From Aeromicrobium sp. (GTDB lineage Bacteria > Actinomycetota > Actinomycetes > Propionibacteriales > Nocardioidaceae), in assembly GCF_025965075.1 (NCBI RefSeq), contig NZ_JAOPXQ010000033.1, positions 1 through 37,203 of the forward strand: a stretch of 37,203 nucleotides of DNA, given 5' to 3'. The position numbers and the translations under genes are program-made. Below are positions 17,679 through 25,759 of the stretch, in pieces. Each line of letters opens with the position of its first letter. Position 1 is the stretch's first letter. The notes under the pieces were generated by a model. The model saw only the letters and a list, made by a program, of their open reading frames with translations, had not been told where the DNA came from and did not search any database.

Positions 17679-17727
17679 CCGGCGGCCGTCGCTCCCCCGC
17701 GTGGTCACGGCCTTGTGCTGCGGCACC

Positions 17728-17733
17728 TAGACT
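17728..17733 (+). promoter_or_regulatory. -10 element of a leaderless promoter for the ABC-F gene
   Basis: TAGACT ends six bases before GTG 17740, with no Shine-Dalgarno sequence. A leaderless message is the simplest reading. Confidence 0.5.
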
Positions 17734-17739
17734 TCTGCG

Positions 17740-19521
17740 GTGGCTCATCTCCTCGGCGTGGAACAGATCGCGCTCGACTTCCCGACCAAGACCGTCTTCG
17801 AGTCGGTGACGATCGGCATCGACGAGGGTGACCGGATCGGCATCGTCGGACGCAACGGCGATGGCAAGTCGACGCTCCTGCGGATCTTCGCCGGGCTGCT
17901 CCAGCCGGACTCCGGCCGCGTGACGACCCGCGGCGGTGTGACGATCGGGATGCTCGACCAGACCGACACGCTCGACCAGGCCGGGACGGTGGGGCATGCG
18001 ATCGTCGGCGACCTGCAGGACTACGAGTGGGCCGGCAACGCCAAGATCCGCGACGTCATCGCGGGCCTGGTCGCCGACATCCCGTGGGACGCGACGGTCG
18101 GGACGTTGAGCGGTGGCCAGCGGCGCCGGGTCGCCCTGGCGGCGCTGCTCGTCGGCGACGACGACGTCCTGTTCCTCGACGAGCCGACCAACCACCTGGA
18201 CGTCGAGGGCATCACGTGGCTCGCGGGACACCTCAAGGCGCGCTGGTCGGCCAACGCCGGCGGGCTGCTGGTCGTGACCCACGACCGGTGGTTCCTCGAC
18301 GAGGTCTGCACCGCGACGTGGGAGGTGCACGACGGGATCGTCGAGCCCTTCGAGGGCGGCTACGCGGCGTACATCCTGCAGCGCGTCGAGCGTGACCGGC
18401 ATGCCTCGGCGACCGAGTCCAAGCGGCAGAACCTGATGCGCAAGGAGCTCGCCTGGCTGCGCCGCGGGGCACCCGCGCGCACGTCCAAGCCGAAGTTCCG
18501 CATCGACGCCGCCAACGAGCTGATCGAGAACGAGCCGCCGCCGCGCGACCCCATCCAGCTCAAGCAGATGGCCACGTCCCGGCTCGGCAAGGACGTCGTC
18601 GACATCCTCGACGTCTCCGTGTCGTACGAGCACCCCGTCCTCAAGCACGTCGAGTGGCGGATCGGGCCCGGCGAGCGGACCGGCATCCTCGGCGCCAACG
18701 GGGCCGGCAAGTCGACCCTGCTGGGCCTCGTGACCGGCAAGGTCGAGCCCGACTCCGGCCGGGTCAAGAAGGGCAAGACCGTCAAGGTCGTCACGTTGAC
18801 CCAGGAGCTCGACGAGCTCAAGGACGTCGGCGACGACCGGGTCAGCGACGTCGTCGGCCGCCAGCGCACGGCATACGTCTCGGGCGGCAAGGAGATGACG
18901 CCGTCGCAGCTGCTGGAGCGGCTGGGCTTCTCCAGCGCGCAGATGTCGACCCCGGTGCGGGACCTGTCGGGCGGGCAGAAGCGCCGCCTCCAGCTGCTGC
19001 TGATCCTGCTCGACGAGCCCAACGTCCTGGTGCTCGACGAGCCGACCAACGACCTCGACACCGACATGCTGGCCGCGATGGAGGACCTGCTGGACTCGTG
19101 GCCCGGGACGCTGCTCGTGGTCTCGCACGACCGCTACCTGCTGGAGCGGATCACCGACAACCAGTACGCGATCCTCGACGGTCACCTGCGGCACCTGCCG
19201 GGCGGCGTCGACCAGTACCTCCGCCTCCGCAAGGAGCAGGACACCCCCGCGGCGTCCAACCCGAGCACCGCGGGGCACCCCAAGGCGTCGAAGCTGTCGA
19301 GCGCCGAGGAGCGCAACACCCGCAAGGAGATCGCGTCGATCGACCGCAAGATGGTCAAGCTCTCCGGGCGGATCGATGCCCTGCACGTCGAGATGGCCCA
19401 GCACGACCCCAGCGACGGCCAGGGCCTGACCCGGCTCGCCGCCGAGGTCGCCGACCTCGAGGCCCAGGTGGCCACCCACGAGGAGCGCTGGCTCGAGCTG
19501 ACCGAGCTGATGGACGCCTGA
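17740..19521 (+). CDS. ABC-F family ATPase (Uup-like, ribosome-associated)
   Basis: The protein is 593 residues with two ABC ATPase domains and no membrane helices, as in ABC-F translation factors. Domain 1 has Walker A GRNGDGKST (about 38-46), signature LSGGQRRR and Walker B LFLDEPTNHLD. Domain 2 has Walker A GANGAGKST, signature LSGGQKRR and Walker B VLVLDEPTNDLD. The linker between them (about 215-285) is the P-site tRNA-interaction motif of the family. A C-terminal helical region of about 75 residues, likely coiled coil (AEERNTRKEIASIDRKMVKL), resembles Uup. Members either rescue stalled ribosomes or protect against ribosome-binding antibiotics, and sequence reading cannot decide which. 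The start is GTG 17740. Confidence 0.92.
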   Translation: MAHLLGVEQIALDFPTKTVFESVTIGIDEGDRIGIVGRNGDGKSTLLRIFAGLLQPDSGRVTTRGGVTIGMLDQTDTLDQAGTVGHAIVGDLQDYEWAGNAKIRDVIAGLVADIPWDATVGTLSGGQRRRVALAALLVGDDDVLFLDEPTNHLDVEGITWLAGHLKARWSANAGGLLVVTHDRWFLDEVCTATWEVHDGIVEPFEGGYAAYILQRVERDRHASATESKRQNLMRKELAWLRRGAPARTSKPKFRIDAANELIENEPPPRDPIQLKQMATSRLGKDVVDILDVSVSYEHPVLKHVEWRIGPGERTGILGANGAGKSTLLGLVTGKVEPDSGRVKKGKTVKVVTLTQELDELKDVGDDRVSDVVGRQRTAYVSGGKEMTPSQLLERLGFSSAQMSTPVRDLSGGQKRRLQLLLILLDEPNVLVLDEPTNDLDTDMLAAMEDLLDSWPGTLLVVSHDRYLLERITDNQYAILDGHLRHLPGGVDQYLRLRKEQDTPAASNPSTAGHPKASKLSSAEERNTRKEIASIDRKMVKLSGRIDALHVEMAQHDPSDGQGLTRLAAEVADLEAQVATHEERWLELTELMDA

Positions 19522-19555
19522 CCCCAGCGCGGGTGGGTGTCAGGTGGTGTCGGTT

Positions 19556-19635
19556 TACCACGGTCCCTCGGCAAACCTGCTCCTACCGCAGGAAGTTTCC
19601 CCCGGGAAGAACAGGTTTGCCGAGGGACCGTGGTA
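19556..19635. repeat. Long perfect inverted repeat, 24-bp arms, 32-base loop
   Basis: The arms 19556-19579 and 19612-19635 are exact reverse complements; each contains CCACGGTCCCTCGGCAAACC or its complement. The loop contains smaller hairpin-forming parts (TCCTACCGCAGGA; TTCCCCCGGGAA). It lies 34 bases after the ABC-F stop, between convergent genes. A stem this long and perfect exceeds an ordinary terminator and has no T run. It could be a bidirectional terminator, a dispersed palindromic repeat or a miniature mobile element. No coding potential is seen here. The rest of the gap to 19810 holds only a 12-bp palindrome at 19657-19668 and nothing else that I recognise. Confidence 0.9.
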
Positions 19636-19810
19636 TTCCGTCACCGGTTCACAGCTCCCGGCATGCCGGCGTGATTCCCACACGGTGATTGCTGCGCCTT
19701 CCGGGCACGGTGTTCTCAGGTGCAGGGTCGACCCATCGAGACCGTCGTCCGTGCTGGCCGGTTCGACCAGGCTGCGGGTGGACCGACCCCACCTGGGAGA
19801 CCCGACGGCG

Positions 19811-20728
19811 TCAGCTCAGCCGGGCTCCGGGTACCGGCCCGCGGGACTGGACGACGTCGGCGCATCCCGCGGCGCTGCCGAGCGCGAAGGCGATGTCGAG
19901 GGCGTGCTGCTCGTCGGAGGCCAGGAACAACGCCGTCGGCCCGGACCCGGACAGGATTGCGCCGAGCGCGCCGGCCTCGATCCCGATCTCGAGGGTGTCC
20001 TCCAGCTCGGGGCGCAGCGACAGGGCGGCCTCGGTCAGGTCGTTGGACAGGGCCTCGCCGAGGGCCACGGCGTCACCGGCCCGCAGCGCCGCCAGGAGGG
20101 CGTCCGGCACCTGCGGATCGGCGACCGTCGACCCGGCGTTGAGCCGGTCGAACTCGGCGTAGACCGCCGCCGTCGACAGCCCTTGATGGGCCATCGCGAA
20201 GACCCAGTGGTACGACCCGCGGGCCAGCACCGGGCTGATCGTCTCGCCGCGTCCGCCGCCGACCGCGTTGCCGCCGTGCAGCAGGAACGGCACGTCGCTG
20301 CCGAGCTTGGCCGCCAGGACCTCCAGCGCCGCCCGGGACAGCCCCGTCCCCCACGCCTCGTTGCAGGCGACCAGCGCCGCGGCGGCGTCCGCCGACCCCC
20401 CGGCCATGCCACCGGCGACCGGGATGACCTTGCGGATCGCGAGGTCGACGCCGAGGTCGACGCCGGTCCGGTCCCGCAGGAGCCGGGCGGCCTTGACCGC
20501 GAGGTTGTCGTCGTCCTCGGGGACGTCGGCGGCCTCCGTCCGCGCATCGAGGTCGGCGTGGACCACGACCGTGATCTCCCCGTCCTCGCGGGCCGTCGCG
20601 CGCACCTCGTCGTGCAGGTCCACGGCCTGGTAGACCGTCGCCAGCGGGTGGTAGCCGTCGTCACGAACCGGCCCGACGCCGAGGCACAGATTGATCTTCG
20701 CGGGAACGCGGACGTTGGCGGAAGTCAC
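19811..20728 (-). CDS. ispE: 4-diphosphocytidyl-2-C-methyl-D-erythritol kinase
   Basis: IspE phosphorylates CDP-methylerythritol in the MEP pathway to isoprenoids. The 305-residue product is a GHMP kinase. It has the N-terminal substrate-binding VRVPAKINLCLGVG, GYHPLATVYQAVDL, the ATP-binding glycine-rich loop PVAGGMAGGSADAAAAL (about 135-150) and the C-terminal GAILSGSGPTALFL. GTG 20728 lies six bases after TAGGTT (20735-20740) and lacks a Shine-Dalgarno sequence, so the message is probably leaderless. It follows rsmA on the same strand in the conserved actinobacterial order, but 467 bases and a damaged small gene separate the two. Confidence 0.96.
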   Translation of the reverse strand: MTSANVRVPAKINLCLGVGPVRDDGYHPLATVYQAVDLHDEVRATAREDGEITVVVHADLDARTEAADVPEDDDNLAVKAARLLRDRTGVDLGVDLAIRKVIPVAGGMAGGSADAAAALVACNEAWGTGLSRAALEVLAAKLGSDVPFLLHGGNAVGGGRGETISPVLARGSYHWVFAMAHQGLSTAAVYAEFDRLNAGSTVADPQVPDALLAALRAGDAVALGEALSNDLTEAALSLRPELEDTLEIGIEAGALGAILSGSGPTALFLASDEQHALDIAFALGSAAGCADVVQSRGPVPGARLS

Positions 20729-20734
20729 CCGATC

Positions 20735-20740
20735 AACCTA
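20735..20740 (-). promoter_or_regulatory. -10 element of a leaderless promoter for ispE
   Basis: TAGGTT on the minus strand ends six bases before GTG 20728. This suggests ispE has its own promoter despite its place behind rsmA. Confidence 0.5.
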
Positions 20741-20790
20741 GTGGCTGGCCCGCAGCCCTTCACCGGTGCCGCCCCGCGCCGGCAACCCGG

Positions 20791-21012
20791 TCACCCGCCC
20801 GGCGTCCTGCCGTAGCGGGCCAGCACCAGCGTCTCGGCGAGCTGCGCGATCAGGTAGCCGATGACCGAGGCGAGCGTGACGACGATGATCAGCGACTACA
20901 GCTTGTCGTACTCGTAGAGGGCCAGCGAGGTGTTGACGGCCTTGCCGACGCTGTCGGTCGTGGTGAAGTACTCCGCGATCAGGGCGACGCGGATTCGACG
21001 AAACCTCGACAT
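20791..21012 (-). pseudogene. Small membrane protein gene interrupted by an in-frame TAG
   Basis: From ATG 21012 a frame of 74 codons runs to TGA at 20791-20793, broken once by TAG at 20896-20898 (codon 39). Codon use is strongly G/C at third positions on both sides. Before the stop it reads MSRFRRIRVALIAEYF and ends LALYEYDKL. After it come SLIIVVTLASVIGYLIAQL, a convincing membrane helix, and ARYGRTPGG. The continuity suggests a real protein of about 73 residues inactivated by one base change (for example from TAC, CAG or TGG), a sequencing error, or a recoded stop. I do not recognise the family. The first 38 residues alone would lack the helix. The remainder of the gap to rsmA holds the 21024-21070 inverted repeat. 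Confidence 0.55.
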
Positions 21013-21023
21013 GGGGTGTCGGC

Positions 21024-21070
21024 GGTGCAAGGGTCGCCCTAACGCTCCGGCGTAGGGCGACCGGCGCACC
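21024..21070. repeat. Inverted repeat (18-base arms, 15 matches) between rsmA and the small gene
   Basis: The arms 21024-21041 and 21053-21070 each hold a perfect 10-bp core (GGTCGCCCTA / TAGGGCGACC) plus an outer 5-bp match (GGTGC / GCACC), separated by three mismatches, around an 11-base loop. It sits about 12 bases upstream of the small interrupted gene and 126 bases beyond the rsmA stop. It could be an rsmA terminator without a T run, or an operator. Confidence 0.7.
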
Positions 21071-21195
21071 GCCCAGCTCGTAGGGGCGTACGGACGTGGG
21101 AGCTCGGCGCGGGCCTGCTGCTCGCCGGCGCCGTGACGTCGGTCGTGACGGTGCTGGGCGCGGCGCATGCCTGCCACCACGTCCCCCGGTGAGGA

Positions 21196-22113
21196 TCAGC
21201 CGACGGGCGTGAGGTGACCGGCGAGGCGGGCGAAGTCGCCGACCGTGAGCTGCTCGCCGCGGGCCTGCGGGGAGATCCCGGCGGCGACGAGGGCCTCCTC
21301 GGCGGCCGGACCCGAGCCGGCCAGCACCGACAGCGCGGCCCGCATGGTCTTGCGGCGCTGGGCGAACGCGGCATCGGCGACCGCGAACGTACGCAGGCGC
21401 AGCTCCTCGTCGCCGGGCGCCTCGCGCTGGGTCCACGCGACCAGGGCCGACTCGACGTTGGGCATGGGCCAGAAGACGTTGCGGCCGACCGACCCGGCCA
21501 GCCGCATCTCGGCGTACCAGGCGGCCTTGACGCTGGGGATCCCGTACGTCTTGGAGCCCGGGCCGGCGGCGAGCCGGTGCGCGACCTCGGACTGGACCAT
21601 GACGAGTCCCGTCCGGATCGACGGGAACCGCTCGAAGAACGTCAGGAGCACCGGCACCGACACGTTGTAGGGCAGGTTGGCCACGAGCGCCGTCGGCTCG
21701 GGGCCGGGCAGCTCGGTGACCTTCATGGCGTCGGCCACCACGAGGTCGAAGTGCGCGGTCTGGTCGGGCGCCTGCTCCGCGATGGTCTGCGGCAGCTGGC
21801 CGGCCAGGACCTCGTCGATCTCGACCGCCGTGACGTGCGAGGCCACCTCGAGCAGGCCCAGGGTCAACGACCCCAGCCCCGGCCCGATCTCGACCACGAC
21901 GTCGTCGCCCGTGATGCCGGAGGCCTTGACGATCCGGCGCACCGTGTTGGCGTCGTGCACGAAGTTCTGCCCGCGCTGCTTGGTGGGGCGGATCCCGCAG
22001 GACTCGGCGAGGCGTCGGACGTCAGCGGCTCCGAGCAGCCGAGGCTGGGTCGGGAGACCCTGCTCCGGGGAGGGTGAGGGCGTCAGTTGAACCGCGCCCC
22101 GGCACAGCCCCAC
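21196..22113 (-). CDS. rsmA: 16S rRNA (adenine1518/1519-N6) dimethyltransferase
   Basis: RsmA (KsgA) dimethylates two adjacent adenines near the 3' end of 16S rRNA as a late step of 30S assembly. Motifs appear in order: [13 protein letters not shown], motif [31 protein letters not shown], the catalytic [12 protein letters not shown], and a C-terminal helical domain ([18 protein letters not shown]). The start is uncertain. GTG 22113 gives 305 residues but lies inside the rpfB 3' end. A CTG at 22086 overlaps the rpfB stop as CTGA and would give 296 residues, close to the conserved region. No good Shine-Dalgarno sequence serves either. Translation is probably coupled to rpfB. Confidence 0.93.
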   Translation of the reverse strand: MGLCRGAVQLTPSPSPEQGLPTQPRLLGAADVRRLAESCGIRPTKQRGQNFVHDANTVRRIVKASGITGDDVVVEIGPGLGSLTLGLLEVASHVTAVEIDEVLAGQLPQTIAEQAPDQTAHFDLVVADAMKVTELPGPEPTALVANLPYNVSVPVLLTFFERFPSIRTGLVMVQSEVAHRLAAGPGSKTYGIPSVKAAWYAEMRLAGSVGRNVFWPMPNVESALVAWTQREAPGDEELRLRTFAVADAAFAQRRKTMRAALSVLAGSGPAAEEALVAAGISPQARGEQLTVGDFARLAGHLTPVG

Positions 22114-23216
22114 TGCCCCCAGCCCGAGCGGGCCTGGAGGATCTTGGCGTACTTGATCTGCACCTCGCGGCTGTTCTGGTGCGGCAGCCCCGGGCCGCCG
22201 ACGCTCTTCCACGTCGCGGCGCTGAACTGCAGACCGCCGTAGTAGCCGTTGCCGGTGTTGATCGACCAGTTGCCGCCGGACTCGCACTGCGCGATCTTGT
22301 CCCAGACCGTGTCGCCGGTGGACTCCTCGGGCGCCTTCGTCCCGTGCTTGACGATCTGCGGGCGCGGCTCGGACAGCGAGCGCGACACGATGACGATGCG
22401 CTCGCGGAGCTTCCCGTCCGCATACACGAGGGTCACCCGCTCACGGTTGCGCCCCGGCTTGCCGGCCTGCACGACGGTCTTCTCGCCCTTGATCGTCTCG
22501 GGGTCGGCCTGGACCTTGACGGTGTACCTGACCGGGACGGTCTCGGTCTTCTGGACCTTCTTGATCCGGACCACACGGAGCTTCTGGTCGGCCTTGACCA
22601 TCGACGTCACGCCGGGCTTGACCTCGTCGTCGGAGTCCAGCTTCACCCCGGCCTCGTCGAGGACGTCGTCGACCGTCGGCGCGGTCGTCGTGAGGCGCGA
22701 CTTCTTGCCGTCGGCGACGACGGTCAGCGACTTCGGCGTGCTGATGACGAGCTTCATGCCCTCGCGCGGGACGACGGCGGAGCGCTTCTTCGAGACGTAC
22801 GCGCCCGTGGGGGCGTCGACGTCGAGGCTGTCCATCGCCTGGGCGACGGTGCGGTCGTAGACCGTCCGCTCGGTGACCTTGCCGTCGACGCTGAGCGTGA
22901 CCGGCTTGGCGTACGACACCGTGATCTCGTCACCGTCGCCGATCGACGACGTCGGGGACTTGCTGACCCGGTCGATCGTGTGGACCGTGACGTCCTTCGC
23001 CTCGAGGACGTCGCCGACGGTGTCGCCGAACGTGCGGACCGTCGAGCTCTTCCCGTCGACCGTCAGGGTCACGGTGTGACTCATCGCGCCGTAGGCGACG
23101 GTCCCTCCCGCGAGCATCAGGAGGATCGCGAGATTGAGGGCTATGAGCGGAAAAGTCTTGCGGCTGCGGCGTTTTCCGTGACGGGCTGTCATGGTGCTGG
23201 TCTTGGCGTGGGGCAC
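22083..23216 (-). CDS. rpfB: Resuscitation-promoting factor RpfB-like, membrane-anchored
   Basis: Rpf proteins are lysozyme-like muralytic enzymes that help dormant actinobacteria resume growth. The 377-residue protein has one N-terminal helix ([19 protein letters not shown]) and three YabE/DUF348 repeats ([37 protein letters not shown] and [14 protein letters not shown]). A G5 domain ([21 protein letters not shown]) precedes the C-terminal Rpf domain: [20 protein letters not shown] with the catalytic Glu, then [13 protein letters not shown]. This is the RpfB architecture of mycobacteria. GTG 23216 has GAGGA five bases upstream; the open frame before it has non-coding codon use. The stop overlaps the rsmA reading frame. 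Confidence 0.95.
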   Translation of the reverse strand: MPHAKTSTMTARHGKRRSRKTFPLIALNLAILLMLAGGTVAYGAMSHTVTLTVDGKSSTVRTFGDTVGDVLEAKDVTVHTIDRVSKSPTSSIGDGDEITVSYAKPVTLSVDGKVTERTVYDRTVAQAMDSLDVDAPTGAYVSKKRSAVVPREGMKLVISTPKSLTVVADGKKSRLTTTAPTVDDVLDEAGVKLDSDDEVKPGVTSMVKADQKLRVVRIKKVQKTETVPVRYTVKVQADPETIKGEKTVVQAGKPGRNRERVTLVYADGKLRERIVIVSRSLSEPRPQIVKHGTKAPEESTGDTVWDKIAQCESGGNWSINTGNGYYGGLQFSAATWKSVGGPGLPHQNSREVQIKYAKILQARSGWGQWGCAGARFN

Positions 23217-23221
23217 TACAT

Positions 23222-23226
23222 TCCTC
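23222..23226 (-). promoter_or_regulatory. Shine-Dalgarno sequence of rpfB
   Basis: GAGGA lies five bases before GTG 23216 and decides this start against the in-frame ATGs upstream (near 23258) and downstream (23192). Confidence 0.65.
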
Positions 23227-23253
23227 GTACGTCGATGACTGGGCCGACTTTCC

Positions 23254-23281
23254 ACCATAGCCAGCGTCTCCCAGTCGTCAA
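23254..23281 (-). promoter_or_regulatory. Sigma-70-type promoter of rpfB
   Basis: TTGACG (23276-23281) and TATGGT (23254-23259) on the minus strand are separated by 16 bases, the best -35/-10 pair in the window. The -35 box overlaps the tatD stop codon. The message would have a leader of about 30 bases, too short for the c-di-AMP riboswitch known upstream of some rpf genes. Confidence 0.65.
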
Positions 23282-24150
23282 GTCCGTCGTGCCCAGCCTC
23301 CACCGAAGGCCCGGTCCGTGTTCGCGTCGATGTCCCGACACATGTCATCGACCGAAACGCCTGCGATTCCAGCCATGAACCGCACCGTCAACGGGATCAG
23401 GAACGAGGCGTTCGGTTGCCCACGGTGCGGCGCCGGTGTGAGGAAAGGCGCATCGGTCTCGACAAGGATACGGTCCCGCGGGGTGATGCGGAGCGCTTCG
23501 CGGAGGTTCTCCGCGTTCTTGAACGTCACGGTGCCCGCGAACGACAGGTAGGCCCCACGATCCAGGCACTCGCGGGCGAAGTCGGCGTCGCCGGAGAAGC
23601 AGTGCATCACGGTCCGGTCGGGGACACCTTCGTCGTCCAGGACGGCCAGCACGTCCGCGTGCGCGTCACGGTCGTGGATGACCAGGGTCTTGTCGTGCCG
23701 CTTCGCGATCCGGATGTGCTCGCGGAACGACGCGTGCTGCGCGTCGCGGCCGTCCTCACCGGTCCGGAAGTAGTCCAGCCCGGTCTCGCCGACCGCCCGG
23801 ACGTGCTCGCCGCTGCCGGCCAGCCGGTCGATCTCGGCCAGGGCCGACTCGAGCTCACCCAGCTCGGCCAGCCGCGGCGCCTCGTTGGGGTGCAGCGCGA
23901 CGGCCGCGACCACCGAGTCGTACGCGGCAGCGGTCTCGACAGCCCAGCGGGACCCCTCGAGGTCGCAGCCGACCTGGACGATGCGCGCGATGTTGACCGC
24001 GGCGGCGCGGTCCAGCGCCTCGTCGACCGGGATCAGCAGCCCGCCCTCGACACCCTTGGCGTACGCCCGGTGGTCGAGGTGGCAGTGGTTGTCGACGACC
24101 GGGGACGGGAGCGCCTCCGGGGCCTCGGGCCATCCGACGGTGAGGGTCAC
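23278..24150 (-). CDS. tatD: TatD family metal-dependent deoxyribonuclease
   Basis: TatD proteins are TIM-barrel metallohydrolases with DNase activity, linked to DNA repair or turnover. The 290-residue product carries the metal ligands VDNHCHLDH near the start, ETGLDYF, VIHDRDAH, MHCFSGD and the late ETDAPFLTP. The GTG at 24150 overlaps the metG stop as GTGA, so translation is coupled. The family is normally about 260-290 residues. Upstream in-frame sequence (to 24420) is metG read in another phase. The order metG-tatD-rpfB-rsmA is conserved among actinobacteria. Confidence 0.94.
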   Translation of the reverse strand: MTLTVGWPEAPEALPSPVVDNHCHLDHRAYAKGVEGGLLIPVDEALDRAAAVNIARIVQVGCDLEGSRWAVETAAAYDSVVAAVALHPNEAPRLAELGELESALAEIDRLAGSGEHVRAVGETGLDYFRTGEDGRDAQHASFREHIRIAKRHDKTLVIHDRDAHADVLAVLDDEGVPDRTVMHCFSGDADFARECLDRGAYLSFAGTVTFKNAENLREALRITPRDRILVETDAPFLTPAPHRGQPNASFLIPLTVRFMAGIAGVSVDDMCRDIDANTDRAFGGGWARRT

Positions 24151-25727
24151 TCCGCCGCGGTCTCGATGCGGGGGAACAGCGAGGCGGGCTTGGTGATCGT
24201 CGAGCCGGCCGGCAGCTGGCCCCATGCCGCGACGGCGTCGATCCGCTGGTCTGCGAGCGCGCCGAGCGCCGTCTCCGCGCCGAGAGAGTCCCACAGCACG
24301 GCGGACGACTTCGGCATGACCGGGTTGAGCAGCACCGCGAGGACCCGCAGGCCCTCGGCGGTCGTGTTGAGGATCGTGGCGAGCCGGTCGCTGTCCGGAT
24401 CCTCCTTCGCGACCTTCCACGGCGCCTGGTCCGTGATGTAGCCGTTGAGCCCGTCGACGATGCGCCAGATCGCGGCCAGCGCGTCCTGCGGGGCCACGGC
24501 CTCGATTGCCGCGTCGGCGTCGCGGACCGACTCGGCGACGATGTCGACGACCGACAGCTCGGCGTCGGTCTGCTCACCGGCGGCCGGGAGCACGCCGTCG
24601 AAGTACTTGCCGATCATCGCCGCGACGCGGGACGCCAGGTTGCCGAAGCCGTTGGCCAGCTCGGAGTGGTAGCGGGCGCTGATGTCCTCCCACGAGATCG
24701 AGCCGTCGCTGCCGAAGGTCAGCGCCCGCGCGAAGTAGTAGCGGTAGGCGTCGGAGCCGAAGGTGTCGACGATCTCGTCGGGACGGATGCCGTTGGCCTT
24801 GGACTTGCTCATCTTCTGCCCGCCGACGAGCAGCCAGCCGTGGGCGAACACCTGATGCGGGACGGACTGGCCCGCGGCCATCAGCATCGCGGGCCAGATG
24901 ACGGCGTGGAACCGGGCGATGTCCTTGCCCACGATGTGGATCGAGGCCGGCCAGATCTTCTCGAACCGGGCGTGGTCGTCGCCGTAGCCGATCGCGGTGA
25001 CGTAGTTGAGCAGCGCCTCGACCCAGACGTACATGACGTGCTCGTCGTCCCACGGCACGCCGATGCCCCAGTCGAACGTCGACCGCGAGATCGACAGGTC
25101 GCGCAGCCCGCGGGAGACGAAGGAGATGACCTCGTTGCGCGCCGACTCGGGCTGGATGAAGGTCGGGTTGGCCTCGTAGAAGTCGAGCAGCTTCTGCTGG
25201 TAGTCGCCGAGGCGGAAGAAGTAGTTCTCCTCGGTCATGTGCTCGACCCGGCTGCCGTCGAGCTTCGAGATCTTGTGGCCCTCGTCCTCGCCCTCGCCGT
25301 CCACGACGTCGTCATCGCCGACGAATTCCTCGCTGCCGACGCTGTAGAAGCCGCTGAACGAGCCCTTGTAGACCGCGTCCCGGTCGTACAGGTCCTGCCA
25401 GAACGCCTTCGAGCCGTCGAAGTGGCGCTGCTCGGTCGTGCGGATGAAGTCGTCGTTGGCGATGTCGATGGTCTTCAGGAGCGGCTTCCACTCCTCCTCG
25501 ACGAGCTTGTCGACCCACTCCTGCGGGGACACGCCGTTGGCCTCGGCCTTGCGGAGGACCTTCTGGCCGTGCTCGTCGGTGCCGGTGAGGTACCAGACGT
25601 CCTCACCGCGCTGGCGGTGCCAGCGGGTGATGATGTCGCCCATGACCGTCGTGTAGCCGTGCCCGATGTGGGGAGCGTCGTTGACGTAGTAGATGGGCGT
25701 GGTGACGTAGAACGTTTGGTCTGACAC
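24147..25727 (-). CDS. metG: Methionyl-tRNA synthetase
   Basis: The enzyme charges tRNA-Met. The 526-residue product is a class I synthetase with the HIGH motif in APHIGHGYTTVMGD, the KMSKS motif QKMSKSKANG (about 305) and GTDEHGQKV. The zinc-knuckle cysteines of the connective peptide are absent: the region reads GFYSVGSEEFVGDDD with an acidic stretch, so it belongs to the zinc-free group. The C-terminal tRNA-binding EMAP-like domain of some enzymes is also absent. GTG 25727 lies seven bases after TACGAT (25735-25740), implying a leaderless message. The stop overlaps tatD. Confidence 0.96.
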   Translation of the reverse strand: MSDQTFYVTTPIYYVNDAPHIGHGYTTVMGDIITRWHRQRGEDVWYLTGTDEHGQKVLRKAEANGVSPQEWVDKLVEEEWKPLLKTIDIANDDFIRTTEQRHFDGSKAFWQDLYDRDAVYKGSFSGFYSVGSEEFVGDDDVVDGEGEDEGHKISKLDGSRVEHMTEENYFFRLGDYQQKLLDFYEANPTFIQPESARNEVISFVSRGLRDLSISRSTFDWGIGVPWDDEHVMYVWVEALLNYVTAIGYGDDHARFEKIWPASIHIVGKDIARFHAVIWPAMLMAAGQSVPHQVFAHGWLLVGGQKMSKSKANGIRPDEIVDTFGSDAYRYYFARALTFGSDGSISWEDISARYHSELANGFGNLASRVAAMIGKYFDGVLPAAGEQTDAELSVVDIVAESVRDADAAIEAVAPQDALAAIWRIVDGLNGYITDQAPWKVAKEDPDSDRLATILNTTAEGLRVLAVLLNPVMPKSSAVLWDSLGAETALGALADQRIDAVAAWGQLPAGSTITKPASLFPRIETAAE

Positions 25728-25734
25728 GTCCCCA

Positions 25735-25740
25735 ATCGTA
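25735..25740 (-). promoter_or_regulatory. -10 element of a leaderless promoter for metG
   Basis: TACGAT on the minus strand ends seven bases before GTG 25727, with no Shine-Dalgarno sequence. It lies in the 32-base gap after rsmI, so metG need not depend on the rsmI promoter. Confidence 0.55.
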
Positions 25741-25759
25741 GTGGGGTGACTCGCAGGCC

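Noticed and set aside
21024-21041. Iron-regulator (DtxR/IdeR) box suggested by TTAGGGCGACCCTT
   Set aside because: It lacks the 19-bp consensus with CCTAA at the second half, and is better explained as part of the larger inverted repeat 21024-21070.
21043-21192. Plus-strand frame reading like a membrane segment (LGAGLLLAGAVTSVVTVLGAA)
   Set aside because: There is no ATG, GTG or TTG ahead of the hydrophobic part after the preceding stop, and no ribosome binding site. It may be a gene remnant, but this cannot be supported.
23217-23253. c-di-AMP (ydaO-type) riboswitch upstream of rpfB
   Set aside because: Such riboswitches precede some actinobacterial rpf genes, but the leader from the likely promoter is only about 30 bases here, too short.
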